From Afipia sp. (GTDB lineage: Bacteria > Pseudomonadota > Alphaproteobacteria > Rhizobiales > Xanthobacteraceae): DNA of 64,000 nucleotides. The notes beneath the pieces are model-generated. The model ran no database searches and was not told the origin of the DNA. It saw only the letters and a list, made by a program, of their open reading frames with translations. Both the position numbers and the translations under genes were made by a program. The stretch lies in the NCBI GenBank assembly GCA_017308575.1, contig JAFKEQ010000002.1, positions 312,832 to 376,831 on the forward strand, given 5' to 3'. The number at the start of each line of letters is the position of its first letter. The first letter of the stretch is position 1. Shown here one piece after another: positions 1-9,158 of the stretch.

Positions 1-561
1 GTTCCCGGCTGCAAGGTCATCAATTCCTCGCACAATTTCATGCCGTTTGCGCGTTACAGCGCTGCAGCGCTGGCCTCGTGCAACACGTTGCTGTTTCAGG
101 ACGACGATATGATGTTCCATAAGGTGGGCATCGAACGTGCTTATGCCGAACTCCTGCGCAGTCCGGATCGGATTTACGGCAGCGAGGGGCGCAATCTGGA
201 AAACGGAACGTATGTTTTTCAGCCGGCCTATGGCGAATGCGACATCGCTCTCGGACAATTTATGCTGTTCACGAAGGCGTTGCTCTGCGGGACTCTTGGG
301 AAGCTCGTAGGGTTGGCGCCGTTCGAACGAGGGGACGATATCGCCTTTTCAATGTTGTCCGGCCGAAAACCAATGGCTTTGAATCTTCCTTATGACGATC
401 TCGGAATCCAGGACGATGTTGCGCTGTTCAGGCAGCCCGGACATGGAAGCAAGCGCCAGCTCATGGTCGATCGTGTCAAACTGCTGATGGCGACACCCGC
501 AAAAACCAGGCGCCAGCTCGTGGTGGATCGCTTTAAACGGTTGGTGACCTCGCCGTGCTAA
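1..561 (+). CDS. Glycosyltransferase, EXT/GT64-like C-terminal part (5' end outside window)
   Basis: The reading frame is open from base 1 and ends with TAA at 559-561, so the true start lies upstream of the window. The visible 186 residues contain QDDDMMF, which looks like the DxD metal/nucleotide-sugar site of exostosin-like glycosyltransferases. It is followed by a GDDIAFSML segment resembling the late acceptor-side motif of that family. The C-terminus carries a short internal repeat (RQLMVDRVK, then RQLVVDRFK about 20 residues later). The next gene starts inside its last codons, which implies translational coupling in a polysaccharide operon. The fold is inferred from motifs only and the acceptor sugar is unknown. 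Confidence 0.6.
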   Translation, partial: VPGCKVINSSHNFMPFARYSAAALASCNTLLFQDDDMMFHKVGIERAYAELLRSPDRIYGSEGRNLENGTYVFQPAYGECDIALGQFMLFTKALLCGTLGKLVGLAPFERGDDIAFSMLSGRKPMALNLPYDDLGIQDDVALFRQPGHGSKRQLMVDRVKLLMATPAKTRRQLVVDRFKRLVTSPC

Positions 562-1697
562 CTCCATGGTCCAAGGCGGCGCATCTGCCGGGGATGGCAT
601 TGCATGGCGCGGTCTACGGACAAAACTTTGGGGATGTGCTGATCCAGGCCCTGTTTTATTCTTGTTTCGCAAAAGTGCTCCCGCTGCGTGTCTCGCTCCC
701 TTTTGCATCGCCCGGCTTTTTAGGCGATTTCAACGAGACGGTGCTGCATATCCACGGCCAGTCTCCCGCTGCGTGCGAGGATTTGGCCTTGGCCTGTTGG
801 GGCCCCGGCGGATATTTCGGCGAACGTCCTTTCCAGAAGGCGGAATGGCACCAGCGTCTGCGGATCTTCCACGGGCAGTTCTTGACCTTCCTGCGCCAGC
901 ACTCGCTGCCGTCGGTTGTCTATGGTGTGGGCGTTGGGCCATTGACTGACGATGAATCGCGGGAATTCGTCCGCCAGTCTTTGTCATCGGCTTCGCATGT
1001 GTTCGTGCGGGATGCTCAATCCTGTCGAGAGGCAATAGGCCTTGATATCGGTCCAGACAAAATCTCCGTTACGCCGGATGCGATCTTCCTGCTGACGCTC
1101 GAGGACGTCCCTGCCGCCGTGCTCGAAAAGTATGCGCGGATGTTCGCTATCGGCGATGGACGAAGGAAGATCGGGCTGCACTTGCCGGATATCTCCGGTG
1201 AATCAGACGCCGCTATGGAACGCGCCGTGGATTGCATCGAAAGTGTTGCCGGAGACTACGATGCGATGGATTTTTATCTGATTGCGGATGGTCCGTATCA
1301 GGAGGGTCAATCGACCGCGCTTCGAGAGAAATTGAGACGCGTGCCGAACATTTCTGTTGTTCAATATCGTGGCGTCCTCGATCTTGTCGGAGCGATTTCC
1401 TGTCTCGATACAGTGGTGACGACGAAGCTGCACGTCGGGCTTTGCAGTTTCGTTCTGGGGCGCTTGCCGGTTTCCATCTATCAGCACCCGAAAGTGCTGG
1501 AGCAGTACAAGGAGCTCGGCATTGCAGAACAGTGTTGTTCGATTGCGGCAATGAATGCCGAATGGTTCAATGAGGCTTTCGAACGAGCCGTGGATTTCAG
1601 GAAGGGAATCCTGGATACGGAGATCGCGGCGAGGCGCGGCGCTGCCATGCGCGATATTCGGCGAGCAGCCAGCCTGATAAATTCGGATGCTCGATAA
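555..1697 (+). CDS. Polysaccharide pyruvyltransferase family protein
   Basis: This 380-residue protein resembles the polysaccharide pyruvyltransferase (CsaB/PssM-like) family, which transfers pyruvate from PEP onto sugars of surface glycans. Near the N-terminus, YGQNFGDVLIQ matches the family's N-x-GD start. Other visible family features are a CWGPGGYFGE glycine-rich segment, VVYGVGVGPL in the middle, and TTKLHVGLCSFVLGRLPVSIYQH toward the end, which corresponds to the conserved R/K-x-H-x-x-x-x-A/S block. The frame opens with GTG at 555, inside the upstream gene. An ATG at 594 would also leave the domain intact. Its stop is directly adjacent to the stop of the convergent wzt gene. Confidence 0.75.
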   Translation: MLTPWSKAAHLPGMALHGAVYGQNFGDVLIQALFYSCFAKVLPLRVSLPFASPGFLGDFNETVLHIHGQSPAACEDLALACWGPGGYFGERPFQKAEWHQRLRIFHGQFLTFLRQHSLPSVVYGVGVGPLTDDESREFVRQSLSSASHVFVRDAQSCREAIGLDIGPDKISVTPDAIFLLTLEDVPAAVLEKYARMFAIGDGRRKIGLHLPDISGESDAAMERAVDCIESVAGDYDAMDFYLIADGPYQEGQSTALREKLRRVPNISVVQYRGVLDLVGAISCLDTVVTTKLHVGLCSFVLGRLPVSIYQHPKVLEQYKELGIAEQCCSIAAMNAEWFNEAFERAVDFRKGILDTEIAARRGAAMRDIRRAASLINSDAR

Positions 1698-3077
1698 TCA
1701 TTGCGCGGGAAATGCGCGGGCCGTGGTCGAGATGTCGACATAGCCGGTGATCGTCAGATCCGGTTCGGTATCGACCTGCATGACTGTCGCGTCGATGACT
1801 CGATGCAGAATCTTCGAATCCACGCCACTCTGTGTTCTGACGCCGCAGGTATTGTAATAGATGCCCGGAAGAAATGCGCAGTTGAACTCGATTTGCACGA
1901 CGATCGATTTTCCTTCGGGCAAGGGCAAAGGAGTTCGGCAGCCGCCGAGTACAATTCCGGTTTTGCTTTTGACGTTCATTGAGAAAAATGCGGATTTGAC
2001 CGGCTCCGTAAAATCCACGGTGTATTGGTAAATGTATCGCCGCCCCATGCGAAGTATGTTGACCCGACGGCCGTCGAGCGTGAGAATCTGTATGTCGCGG
2101 ATGCGTGCACCGTTCTCTTCAAGAGTTTCGGTCGATTCCGATACGAGGCCGGGCACGTAATAATCTGATGGTTCGGTGTCCGGATGCTGAGTCGAGGTCT
2201 GGCTGGCCCCTTTCGCCGGCATGCCCGTGTCCACCGGGCTTAACGGCTCCGCGAGCTGCTGGCCGTCCCGTATTGCCAGAATGTTTTCCCGCGTTTGCTC
2301 GCTGAGTTCCGGACTTGCGTTGATGAGACGTTGGTAATGTGTGGTGACGAGTTTTGGCCGGCCATCCAGTAACAACTCGCCGCGATCGACCAATATGGCG
2401 CGGTCGCAGAGCTGCACGATGGTTTGTGCGGAATGGCTGACAAACAGGATTGTGCCGCCTTTATCCTTGATCTGCTCGATGCGCGCGAAGCACTTGCGCT
2501 GAAACGCCTCATCGCCGACCGCCAGGGCCTCGTCCACCACAAGGATATCGGGATCGACATTGATCGCGGTTGCGAAAGCCAGGCGCACATACATGCCCGA
2601 GGAATAGGTCTTCACCGGATGCTCGATGAATTCGCCAATGTCGGCGAAGCGCGCAATGTCATCAAAGCGGGCGTCGGTCTCCGCGCGCGATAGGCCGAGG
2701 ATTGCGGCGTTGAGGTATACGTTCTCGCGGCCAGTGAATTCGGGGTTGAAGCCGGCGCCGAGTTCCAACAACGCAGCGATACGGCCGTTCACCGCGATGC
2801 TGCCGCTGGTCGGCTGCAGCGTGCCGCAAACGACCTGCAGGAGCGTTGATTTTCCGGAGCCGTTGCGCCCGATGATGCCGACGGTTTCGCCGCGACGGAT
2901 ATCGAAGGACAAGCCGTTGAGAGCCGCGAAATCACGGAAGTACTGCTTCGGTGGCCGGTGAAGCGCACGCTGCAGACGCGGCACGATCATCTGCTTCAGC
3001 CGGTCTTCCGGCTTGGCAAACATCATATAGTGCTTGGAAATATCGCGCGCGCGAATGGCGATTTCTTCAGAGGACAT
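1698..3077 (-). CDS. wzt: Polysaccharide ABC transporter ATP-binding protein (Wzt type)
   Basis: ATPase subunit of an ABC-2 exporter that moves a finished lipid-linked polysaccharide across the inner membrane. Residues about 1-250 hold the nucleotide-binding domain: Walker A GRNGSGKST, signature YSSGMYVRL and Walker B DILVVDEALAVGD, all in the form typical of O-antigen/teichoic-acid exporters. Residues about 300-459 form a separate beta-rich domain resembling the Wzt C-terminal carbohydrate-binding domain, which in known systems reads the chain's terminal modification. The gene overlaps wzm by 11 bases, so the pair is probably made together. A methyltransferase upstream in the same operon could supply a chain-terminating methyl cap (inference). 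Confidence 0.9.
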   Translation of the reverse strand: MSSEEIAIRARDISKHYMMFAKPEDRLKQMIVPRLQRALHRPPKQYFRDFAALNGLSFDIRRGETVGIIGRNGSGKSTLLQVVCGTLQPTSGSIAVNGRIAALLELGAGFNPEFTGRENVYLNAAILGLSRAETDARFDDIARFADIGEFIEHPVKTYSSGMYVRLAFATAINVDPDILVVDEALAVGDEAFQRKCFARIEQIKDKGGTILFVSHSAQTIVQLCDRAILVDRGELLLDGRPKLVTTHYQRLINASPELSEQTRENILAIRDGQQLAEPLSPVDTGMPAKGASQTSTQHPDTEPSDYYVPGLVSESTETLEENGARIRDIQILTLDGRRVNILRMGRRYIYQYTVDFTEPVKSAFFSMNVKSKTGIVLGGCRTPLPLPEGKSIVVQIEFNCAFLPGIYYNTCGVRTQSGVDSKILHRVIDATVMQVDTEPDLTITGYVDISTTARAFPAQ

Positions 3078-3834
3078 CGGCGAAGCCCTTGCGCGTCTTC
3101 TGGAAGAAGAGATACCCGAGGATGGCGATCAGGGTGGCGACGACGGTGTAGATAGCGAGCGCGATCCAGTTCGGCGCATGACCGAAGATGACGACCTCGC
3201 GCAGCGCCTCAACGGGGATGGCGACCGGATTGAGAAACACGAAGGCGCGGACGCGCTCCGGCAATGATGTCGCGGGAACGAAGATCGGCGAAACGAACAT
3301 CAGCGCGGTCATGACAGGGCCGATGATCTGGTTGATGTCGCGCATGTAGACACCGAGCGCCGCAAGAAACCAGGACAGCCCGAGCAACAAGAGTGCGAGA
3401 GGGGCGATAGCGAACGGGAGCAGCAGTACGGTGGTTTGAATTGTTCCGTGGAGGACAACAAAGAAAGCGAGCAGCACCAATAGACTCAAAGCCATATGAA
3501 ACAGGGCAGTGCCCAGCGCGACCACGGGCAGGATCTCAATCGGAAACACGACCTTTTTGACGAAATTGACATTGCTGAGAATGAGTGTCGGCGCGCGCGT
3601 TACGACCTCCGAAAAAAAGTGAAAGACGATAAGGCCGGAAAACAGAATGATCGCGAAATCGGCGGTGGAATTCTGCTGTGCACCCCAACGCACCTGCAGG
3701 ACCGTGCCGAACAGGAATGTGTAAATCGCAAGCATGAAAAGCGGCGTCAGCAGCGCCCACAGGGTGCCAAGCGCCGAGCCGCGATAGCGCGCGGAGACTT
3801 CGCGATGAATGAGCTGGCCGGAAAGATTGAGCAA
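3067..3834 (-). CDS. wzm: Polysaccharide ABC transporter permease (Wzm type)
   Basis: A 255-residue inner-membrane permease of the ABC-2 polysaccharide export family, partner of the downstream Wzt ATPase. The N-terminal segment (HREVSARYRGSALGTLWALL) is the conserved cytoplasmic/interfacial motif of this family, followed by about six hydrophobic segments. The family's SPIFVPA-like loop is present, as FVSPIFVPATSLPE. The only usable start is TTG at 3834, because an in-frame TAG lies three codons upstream and no ATG precedes the conserved motif. This weak start may tune its amount relative to neighbours. A 65-base gap separates it from the methyltransferase gene upstream. Confidence 0.9.
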   Translation of the reverse strand: MLNLSGQLIHREVSARYRGSALGTLWALLTPLFMLAIYTFLFGTVLQVRWGAQQNSTADFAIILFSGLIVFHFFSEVVTRAPTLILSNVNFVKKVVFPIEILPVVALGTALFHMALSLLVLLAFFVVLHGTIQTTVLLLPFAIAPLALLLLGLSWFLAALGVYMRDINQIIGPVMTALMFVSPIFVPATSLPERVRAFVFLNPVAIPVEALREVVIFGHAPNWIALAIYTVVATLIAILGYLFFQKTRKGFADVL

Positions 3835-3899
3835 AACTGGCTAACCGTGATTCGATCTTGGTTCATTCATGTGCTGGGCCGATGTCATTTTCTCAAATG

Positions 3900-4844
3900 T
3901 CATTTTCTCAGCCGTACATAAAATTCGATGCCGAGTGAAGCTCGCGATGTGATCTCCGTCCAACGGATGATATGTTCGTTGATATGGGAAACCATGGTCA
4001 TAAAGCTATCGCGGTTCCAGACATGATAGTGAATATCGCCATTTGATCGGAATGCTTTATCAACCACAGAGCGATAGACATTTTCCTGCTGTGGAAACGC
4101 CAGCTGATAGAACTCTTCATAGTGCTGATAATCGCGGGCGCGATCGTAGTTTTCAAAGTCGGCAATCAAATGGGGTAGCGTTGTGAGCGGCCGCTCCTTG
4201 TCAAAGGTTCGCTCCTTGTCCGGCACGACAAGAAGCAGGTATCCACCCTTTCGAAGCTTCTTCCATGCAGCGACGATTGCACCGATAGGGCTTTTTGTAT
4301 GCTCGATGACGTGACAGGCGATGATGAAGTTCATGCTGTCGTCGGCAATTCCCTCCAGCGTATCCAGACTTGTCGTCACGTCGGGGACGGGCATTTCGTG
4401 CTGGGATTGGCCCGGATATCGATGATCCAGTAATTCGGCGTAGCTCAACTGGTCGCCATAGAGAACCTGGCAATGGAGCGGAACGGGAAAGGGCGATGCG
4501 CCGGCGCCGATCTCAATACCGCGGTCGGAAAGGACCGACGCCATACACTCGCGCATAACGATGCTGCTATCGGTTTGAAACGTATCCATATCCTGAGCGG
4601 AATTGATTCCCGGGACGATGCTGCCGACAGCAAAGGCATCGAGCACAGCTTCGGGAACCTGAATGACGTCGTTTGGCCAGATTTTACCTAAACCTGATAA
4701 ATGAGAAGGGGCTCGCAAATAGTGCCGCCGTCCTTGGCGGCAAAAATAGGCCGCTTCTCCAAATTTCGTGCCTTGGGCTTGGCAAAGGATTCCATCAATT
4801 TTCAGCTTTGAATCTAGCTCATTCGGCATGGGGAGTCCTGTCAT
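3900..4844 (-). CDS. SAM-dependent methyltransferase (class I, Methyltransf_11-like)
   Basis: A 314-residue protein with a class I methyltransferase core in its middle third. GIEIGAGASPFP is the SAM-binding motif I, FIIACHVIEHTKSP is the motif usually seen as D-x-H-V-x-E-H, and KLRKGGYLLLVVPD is the post-III strand. The first about 100 residues lack a clear match and may recognise the substrate. Its start overlaps the GT4 gene's stop by 4 bases and it lies between the glycosyltransferases and the exporter. Sugar methylation, perhaps as a chain-terminating cap, is therefore a reasonable role (inference). The methylated atom cannot be read from the sequence. Confidence 0.75.
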   Translation of the reverse strand: MTGLPMPNELDSKLKIDGILCQAQGTKFGEAAYFCRQGRRHYLRAPSHLSGLGKIWPNDVIQVPEAVLDAFAVGSIVPGINSAQDMDTFQTDSSIVMRECMASVLSDRGIEIGAGASPFPVPLHCQVLYGDQLSYAELLDHRYPGQSQHEMPVPDVTTSLDTLEGIADDSMNFIIACHVIEHTKSPIGAIVAAWKKLRKGGYLLLVVPDKERTFDKERPLTTLPHLIADFENYDRARDYQHYEEFYQLAFPQQENVYRSVVDKAFRSNGDIHYHVWNRDSFMTMVSHINEHIIRWTEITSRASLGIEFYVRLRK

Positions 4845-6100
4845 GACGCACTTCGATTTAAAGGCGCAAGGCCAAGAATAAAATCCGCCACTCTGCCAAG
4901 CGATTGGTTCCAGTCGGAGTGGTGCATCTGAATCCGGGTAATAGCTTCGCTGCGGATTTTTTGTAGAGCTTCATCATCAGTTAGCGCCCGTTCGAGGGCA
5001 TCTGCTATGGACCATGCGGTCGGAGGTGCGATGAGACAGTTTTCTCCATCCTTCAGAAGCCAGGTATTGGCGGCATTTCTGTTTGCCACCACAAGGCATC
5101 CACAAGCCATCATCTCGAAGGGCAGATAAGACGGATGCTTCGTCATCATCATCGACAATCCGGCATGACAACTGCGATAGAGATCGGCGGTCTTCTCATA
5201 GGGCAGGAGGCCGATATTTCGCACGACAGACTCGAGCCCATAATCCGCCGGTTTCCAATTGGCGCCTGCGCAGATAATATCGACATTATCGCCGAGCCGG
5301 CCTTTGAGGATTTTGAGGGCCTGTGCCGCGAGTTCGAATCCGTTTCGCGGTGTGCCGGGTCGCGCATAGTAGAAGAGCCGGCGGATTTGCGACGCGGTCT
5401 GTTGTGGGCCGGGATGGAAGATGTTGGTGTCGATGCAGGGCTCCAGCGTCACGGCTTTGCCGCCGTAGTCGCGCTCATACATCTCCTTCAACGAGATTGT
5501 ATTGGCGATGCCGTAAAAGCCGAAGCTATAGGTGAATTCGGCCTGCGCATACGTGCTCCCGGCCGGATAGAAAAGCGGCTCGAAGTCCTGAATCATGTAG
5601 AATTTCAAGCCGGTATTCTTGATGCCAAGTACGAGATACGCGGTCGTCCATAGAGTCGCAATCGAGTAATCGGATGGTGGGATTGCGGCAACCGCTTCGT
5701 TGCTATCGAGCGCGAAGACATCGCTGTCACCGAGTTTCGGCCATGCTTTGCCAATTAAATTGCGAATCTCTGCGGGATCGCAGCTCCCGTAAATGAAGAA
5801 GCGGTTCTTCATTCCGGTCGTTTGCTGCAGATGATTGGCGAGACGAAGGATCGTCATGATCCCGCCGTAGAAGGGGTTGTCGAAATGGGGAAGAAACCAG
5901 TGACATACTCTGTTGGCGACTACGGGATTGACGCGATCTGGATTCTGCTGGCGCTCGCGCAGATCTTTCGGATTGCAGTCGACCCCATGGGCCAGAGCAA
6001 GAGCGTCGTTAGTATAAATATCCCAGATGCTGACATGTATCGGATCGATTCCGAATACTCGCAGCAGGCGCTTGGCCAGTTGTTTGATCCTGGGGTTCAT
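4841..6100 (-). CDS. Glycosyltransferase, GT4 family (WsaF-like)
   Basis: A 419-residue cytoplasmic glycosyltransferase with GT-B architecture. The N-terminal half contains RVCHWFLPHFDNPFYGGIMTI, which resembles WsaF-type rhamnosyltransferases, and FYMIQDFEPLFYP. The C-terminal half has RLFYYARPGTPRNGFEL, a segment ending in NIGLLPYEKTADLYRSCHAGLSM, and PSYLPFEMMACGCLVVAN, which matches the E-x7-E nucleotide-sugar binding region of GT4 enzymes. Both ends overlap neighbours by 4 bases, so it is cotranslated with the fusion protein upstream and the methyltransferase downstream. Since dTDP-rhamnose genes lie beside it, rhamnose is a likely donor, but this is inferred. Confidence 0.8.
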   Translation of the reverse strand: MNPRIKQLAKRLLRVFGIDPIHVSIWDIYTNDALALAHGVDCNPKDLRERQQNPDRVNPVVANRVCHWFLPHFDNPFYGGIMTILRLANHLQQTTGMKNRFFIYGSCDPAEIRNLIGKAWPKLGDSDVFALDSNEAVAAIPPSDYSIATLWTTAYLVLGIKNTGLKFYMIQDFEPLFYPAGSTYAQAEFTYSFGFYGIANTISLKEMYERDYGGKAVTLEPCIDTNIFHPGPQQTASQIRRLFYYARPGTPRNGFELAAQALKILKGRLGDNVDIICAGANWKPADYGLESVVRNIGLLPYEKTADLYRSCHAGLSMMMTKHPSYLPFEMMACGCLVVANRNAANTWLLKDGENCLIAPPTAWSIADALERALTDDEALQKIRSEAITRIQMHHSDWNQSLGRVADFILGLAPLNRSAS

Positions 6101-8919
6101 GAATGCCGCAACTTCAAGGGGGCGAGGGACTTAAACGCCGGGTGAAAGTAAGGGTCGTCCTGGAATGTTTCGTCCCATTGATGATCTTGATCCTCGGTCC
6201 GAATATCCCGATAGGCTCGAACGTGGGGATCGATCAGTCCGCGTGCGCCGCTGTTTCGTGCGGCAATGCATTGGCGGACGAAAGTGCTTTGCCAGTTCCC
6301 ATTATAACCGGAATTGGGGCGAGCACTCCATAGCGAACGCCGGAACGCGATTGCATGGGCCCCGGCGGCCGTCACGTTGCGATACCAGAGCGGACTGCCG
6401 AACATTCCCGTCTTATAGAGGGGCATGCCTTGAAAAAGCGGCGCGCTCGCTCCGTCGTTTCCGACGATCCGACCGGCCTCGATGATTTCGTCGCGTGGTG
6501 TCAGCAGAAGCGATCCGGCGAATCCGATGGCATCGTTTCCAAGGACCCATCCGGCCAGCTGTTCGAGCCAGTTTGGCGTGATCGATTGCAGGCGGCCGTC
6601 GATGAAAACAATCGCGCTGCCGTCGCCGCGGGATGCGGCGTCAATCATAGCGTCGGTTTCGTTGACGCTGCACGGCATGCGGCGGATCTTGTCCCGATGC
6701 ACCCAGGCGTCGAGCCTGGCATCATGCGCGGGCGTTTCGGCGGATACGAGGGTGATCGATTTGATCCAGTGGCCAGCCGCATCGGCTTCATAGAGGAATG
6801 CCGGAATCTGCGCGCCGCAAACGACGACATCCACATTAGGCTGTTGTGGTTGATTCCAATGTAGCCGGAAGCCCGACTGTATATCCGGCATGACCTCGGC
6901 GGGCAGGCGCAGGCGCTGGATGCGATCCTTGATCGTGCGCAGTTGTGCGGCCGCGGCATAAGGCTTCGCCGTCATTCCCATCGATGTCGATGATGGCAGG
7001 AGACGCCAATGATAGTGGACGCCCGGGACCCTCACGATTTTTCGGGCCTGCTCGGCCGTGCGCAGAAAAAGATCCCAGTCCTGTGCGCCGTCCGTCTCTG
7101 TTCGCCAGCCACCGACCGCCGTGACCAGCTTTTTTCTGATGATATTTAAGTGTGTGAGATAGTTGACCGAATAGAGCATCTCCGGGCTCCACTCCGGCTT
7201 GAACAGGGGATTGAGCCGCGTCGTTCCCTGTTCGTCGATGCAATCCTTGTCCGAATAGAGAAAATCGGCGTCGGGATCTTTAGCGATCGCCTGCGCCATC
7301 TGGAAAAGTGCGAAAGGTGCAAGCTCGTCATCATGATCGAGAAGGGCGATGTAATCGCCTTCGGCAATTTCGAGGGCCGCATTCGAATTGCCGGAAATGC
7401 CTTTGTTTTCCGGAAGCCGTATCAGGCGGAGCCGCTTGTCCTGTCGTGCGAGGTTTTCCAGCAAGTCCCAGTTGTCGCCGTCCGGGTCGGCATAGGCAAT
7501 GCAGGCTTCCCAATGCCGATAGGTTTGTCGTTGCAGTGAATGCACCGTCGCAGCCAGGATTGCAGGAGCGATTTTATAGACCGGCAGGATGACGCTGATC
7601 AGCAGGCCACGGCGGTCCGCGCTCTGCTGGCGTTTCAATGCCTTCGCATTGGGTTCGCTCGCCGCCAGCCAGGCGCCATATTCCGCCGGTGTGGCCTGTC
7701 GCGTGATTTCGTCGTTGCGGCCGAGCAATTTCGCGCGGGTCTGCTTGAGATAAGTCTGTGCGGTTGGCAACACGCCGATGCGGTACACGTAATGCGCGGA
7801 GCGAAGCGCTGATGCCGCAATTCGCCCACGCTGTGATTCGACAGGCGCGAGACGGGCCCGCATCTGCGTGAGCAGGCGACCTATCCTTGCGCCATAGGTT
7901 GCAGCTTCTGCCTGAAATTGTGCGATTTGATGGTTCTGGATATGGGTGAGCTGATTGGCCCGCGCCAGATTTGTATTCGTCTGCGCCAGTTCTTCCCGCA
8001 GCAGGCTGTTGACGTTTCTCAGCCGGAAAATTTCATCGCGGTGCTGTTCGACATTCGCGCAGTATGCGGCAAATTTTATATCAAATTCGCCATCGGAAAA
8101 ATCAGCGGCGGAATGCGATTTAGAATCGATCTGATCAAGCGTATGGTTTGATCTGCCGCTCTCGCGTTCCAGCGCCTTGAACGCGCTGTAGCCATTCTCG
8201 ATCCATGGCTCGATTTTCGGTTCGAAATCCGGCTTGGCCTCGTCGATGCGGCCGCGCTGCAGGTCGGTAGCCAGATAGGAATCGATCTCGGCGGCGACAT
8301 CGTCCGGCGCGTGCGGCCAGGTCAGATGCAGCGCATCGGAAATCCGCCGCTGGACAATGCGCCAATCCTGAAGAAGCCCTTCGTAAGATACGATCGCGCG
8401 CGGCCAGCGCTGTGTCGCCCGCTCGGCTTCCATGAGATAGCGAAGCCACAATATTGAACCGTAATTTGTGCTGAAACCATCATGTGCCGCGAGCGACGCG
8501 GCGGCATCACGCGGGGCGCACAGGGCAATGACATAGGAGGGCGCGATGTCGAGATTTTGTAGTACGTCCTGATAGAGCGTGACGAAACGGCAGATGCGCG
8601 GGTCGTTGATGACAATCAGATCTGCGTCGCCATATTCCTCGATAATCAGGCGAGCAATCTCTGCTCTGTAATAGGCGAGGCGCTCGGGTCCGAGTGCTGC
8701 AAGGTCGAATGGCCGCGAATCATCCCAGCGGCTGCCGCCTTCGGCGAGCATTGCGTCGTGGAGGCGTGCGAGCTGCGCCGGTTCCCCGTATTCGCCCGGA
8801 TTGCCCGGCTGTTCTGCTGTGACATGTCTCGGCAGGGCGGCGCCGAACAGATTCAGCACCCGCGTCAGAGCGCTGGCGCCGGAGCGGTGCATACCCAGAA
8901 CTAGAATCGCTTGTCGCAT
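6097..8919 (-). CDS. Sulfotransferase-like domain / coiled coil / GT2 glycosyltransferase fusion
   Basis: A 940-residue multidomain protein. Residues about 1-260 resemble a sulfotransferase or sulfotransferase-like P-loop domain, with the phosphosulfate loop LGMHRSGASALTR at residues 8-20. Residues about 275-370 are rich in charged heptads (RLRNVNSLLREELAQTNTNL and following) and look like a coiled coil. From about residue 438 there is a GT2 domain: LISVILPVYK, then LLDHDDE near residue 525 as the DxD site, followed by DADFLYSDKD. The final about 200 residues look like a second, degenerate sugar-handling region. It is the first gene of the minus-strand export operon and diverges from the rhamnose genes across 239 bp. 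The joined domains suggest coupled sugar addition and sulfation, which is inference. Confidence 0.82.
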   Translation of the reverse strand: MRQAILVLGMHRSGASALTRVLNLFGAALPRHVTAEQPGNPGEYGEPAQLARLHDAMLAEGGSRWDDSRPFDLAALGPERLAYYRAEIARLIIEEYGDADLIVINDPRICRFVTLYQDVLQNLDIAPSYVIALCAPRDAAASLAAHDGFSTNYGSILWLRYLMEAERATQRWPRAIVSYEGLLQDWRIVQRRISDALHLTWPHAPDDVAAEIDSYLATDLQRGRIDEAKPDFEPKIEPWIENGYSAFKALERESGRSNHTLDQIDSKSHSAADFSDGEFDIKFAAYCANVEQHRDEIFRLRNVNSLLREELAQTNTNLARANQLTHIQNHQIAQFQAEAATYGARIGRLLTQMRARLAPVESQRGRIAASALRSAHYVYRIGVLPTAQTYLKQTRAKLLGRNDEITRQATPAEYGAWLAASEPNAKALKRQQSADRRGLLISVILPVYKIAPAILAATVHSLQRQTYRHWEACIAYADPDGDNWDLLENLARQDKRLRLIRLPENKGISGNSNAALEIAEGDYIALLDHDDELAPFALFQMAQAIAKDPDADFLYSDKDCIDEQGTTRLNPLFKPEWSPEMLYSVNYLTHLNIIRKKLVTAVGGWRTETDGAQDWDLFLRTAEQARKIVRVPGVHYHWRLLPSSTSMGMTAKPYAAAAQLRTIKDRIQRLRLPAEVMPDIQSGFRLHWNQPQQPNVDVVVCGAQIPAFLYEADAAGHWIKSITLVSAETPAHDARLDAWVHRDKIRRMPCSVNETDAMIDAASRGDGSAIVFIDGRLQSITPNWLEQLAGWVLGNDAIGFAGSLLLTPRDEIIEAGRIVGNDGASAPLFQGMPLYKTGMFGSPLWYRNVTAAGAHAIAFRRSLWSARPNSGYNGNWQSTFVRQCIAARNSGARGLIDPHVRAYRDIRTEDQDHQWDETFQDDPYFHPAFKSLAPLKLRHS

Positions 8920-9158
8920 TATAATAAAACGCCCATTATTCTAGGTGCCGCTTCTTTGTTAAGGGCTTGGGTTGGCTCCCGCAATATCCGGGGGCGCATC
9001 CGGACATGCGTGGCGTGTGGAGCGAGTGGTTGCGCTTCGTGCCCTTTCATACTTTATGCTAGGGTTGGCCGCAGCAATCCCTGCCGGGGCGGAATGGTTG
9101 CGCTTCCGGCTGAAACTGAACTAAGCATAAAAAGCTATCTTTCTCATTGGCGGTCATA

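Noticed and set aside
1701..8151. Many medium-length open frames on the plus strand opposite the polysaccharide export operon
   Set aside because: They mirror the third-position GC bias of the minus-strand genes, lack ribosome sites and show no domain motifs.
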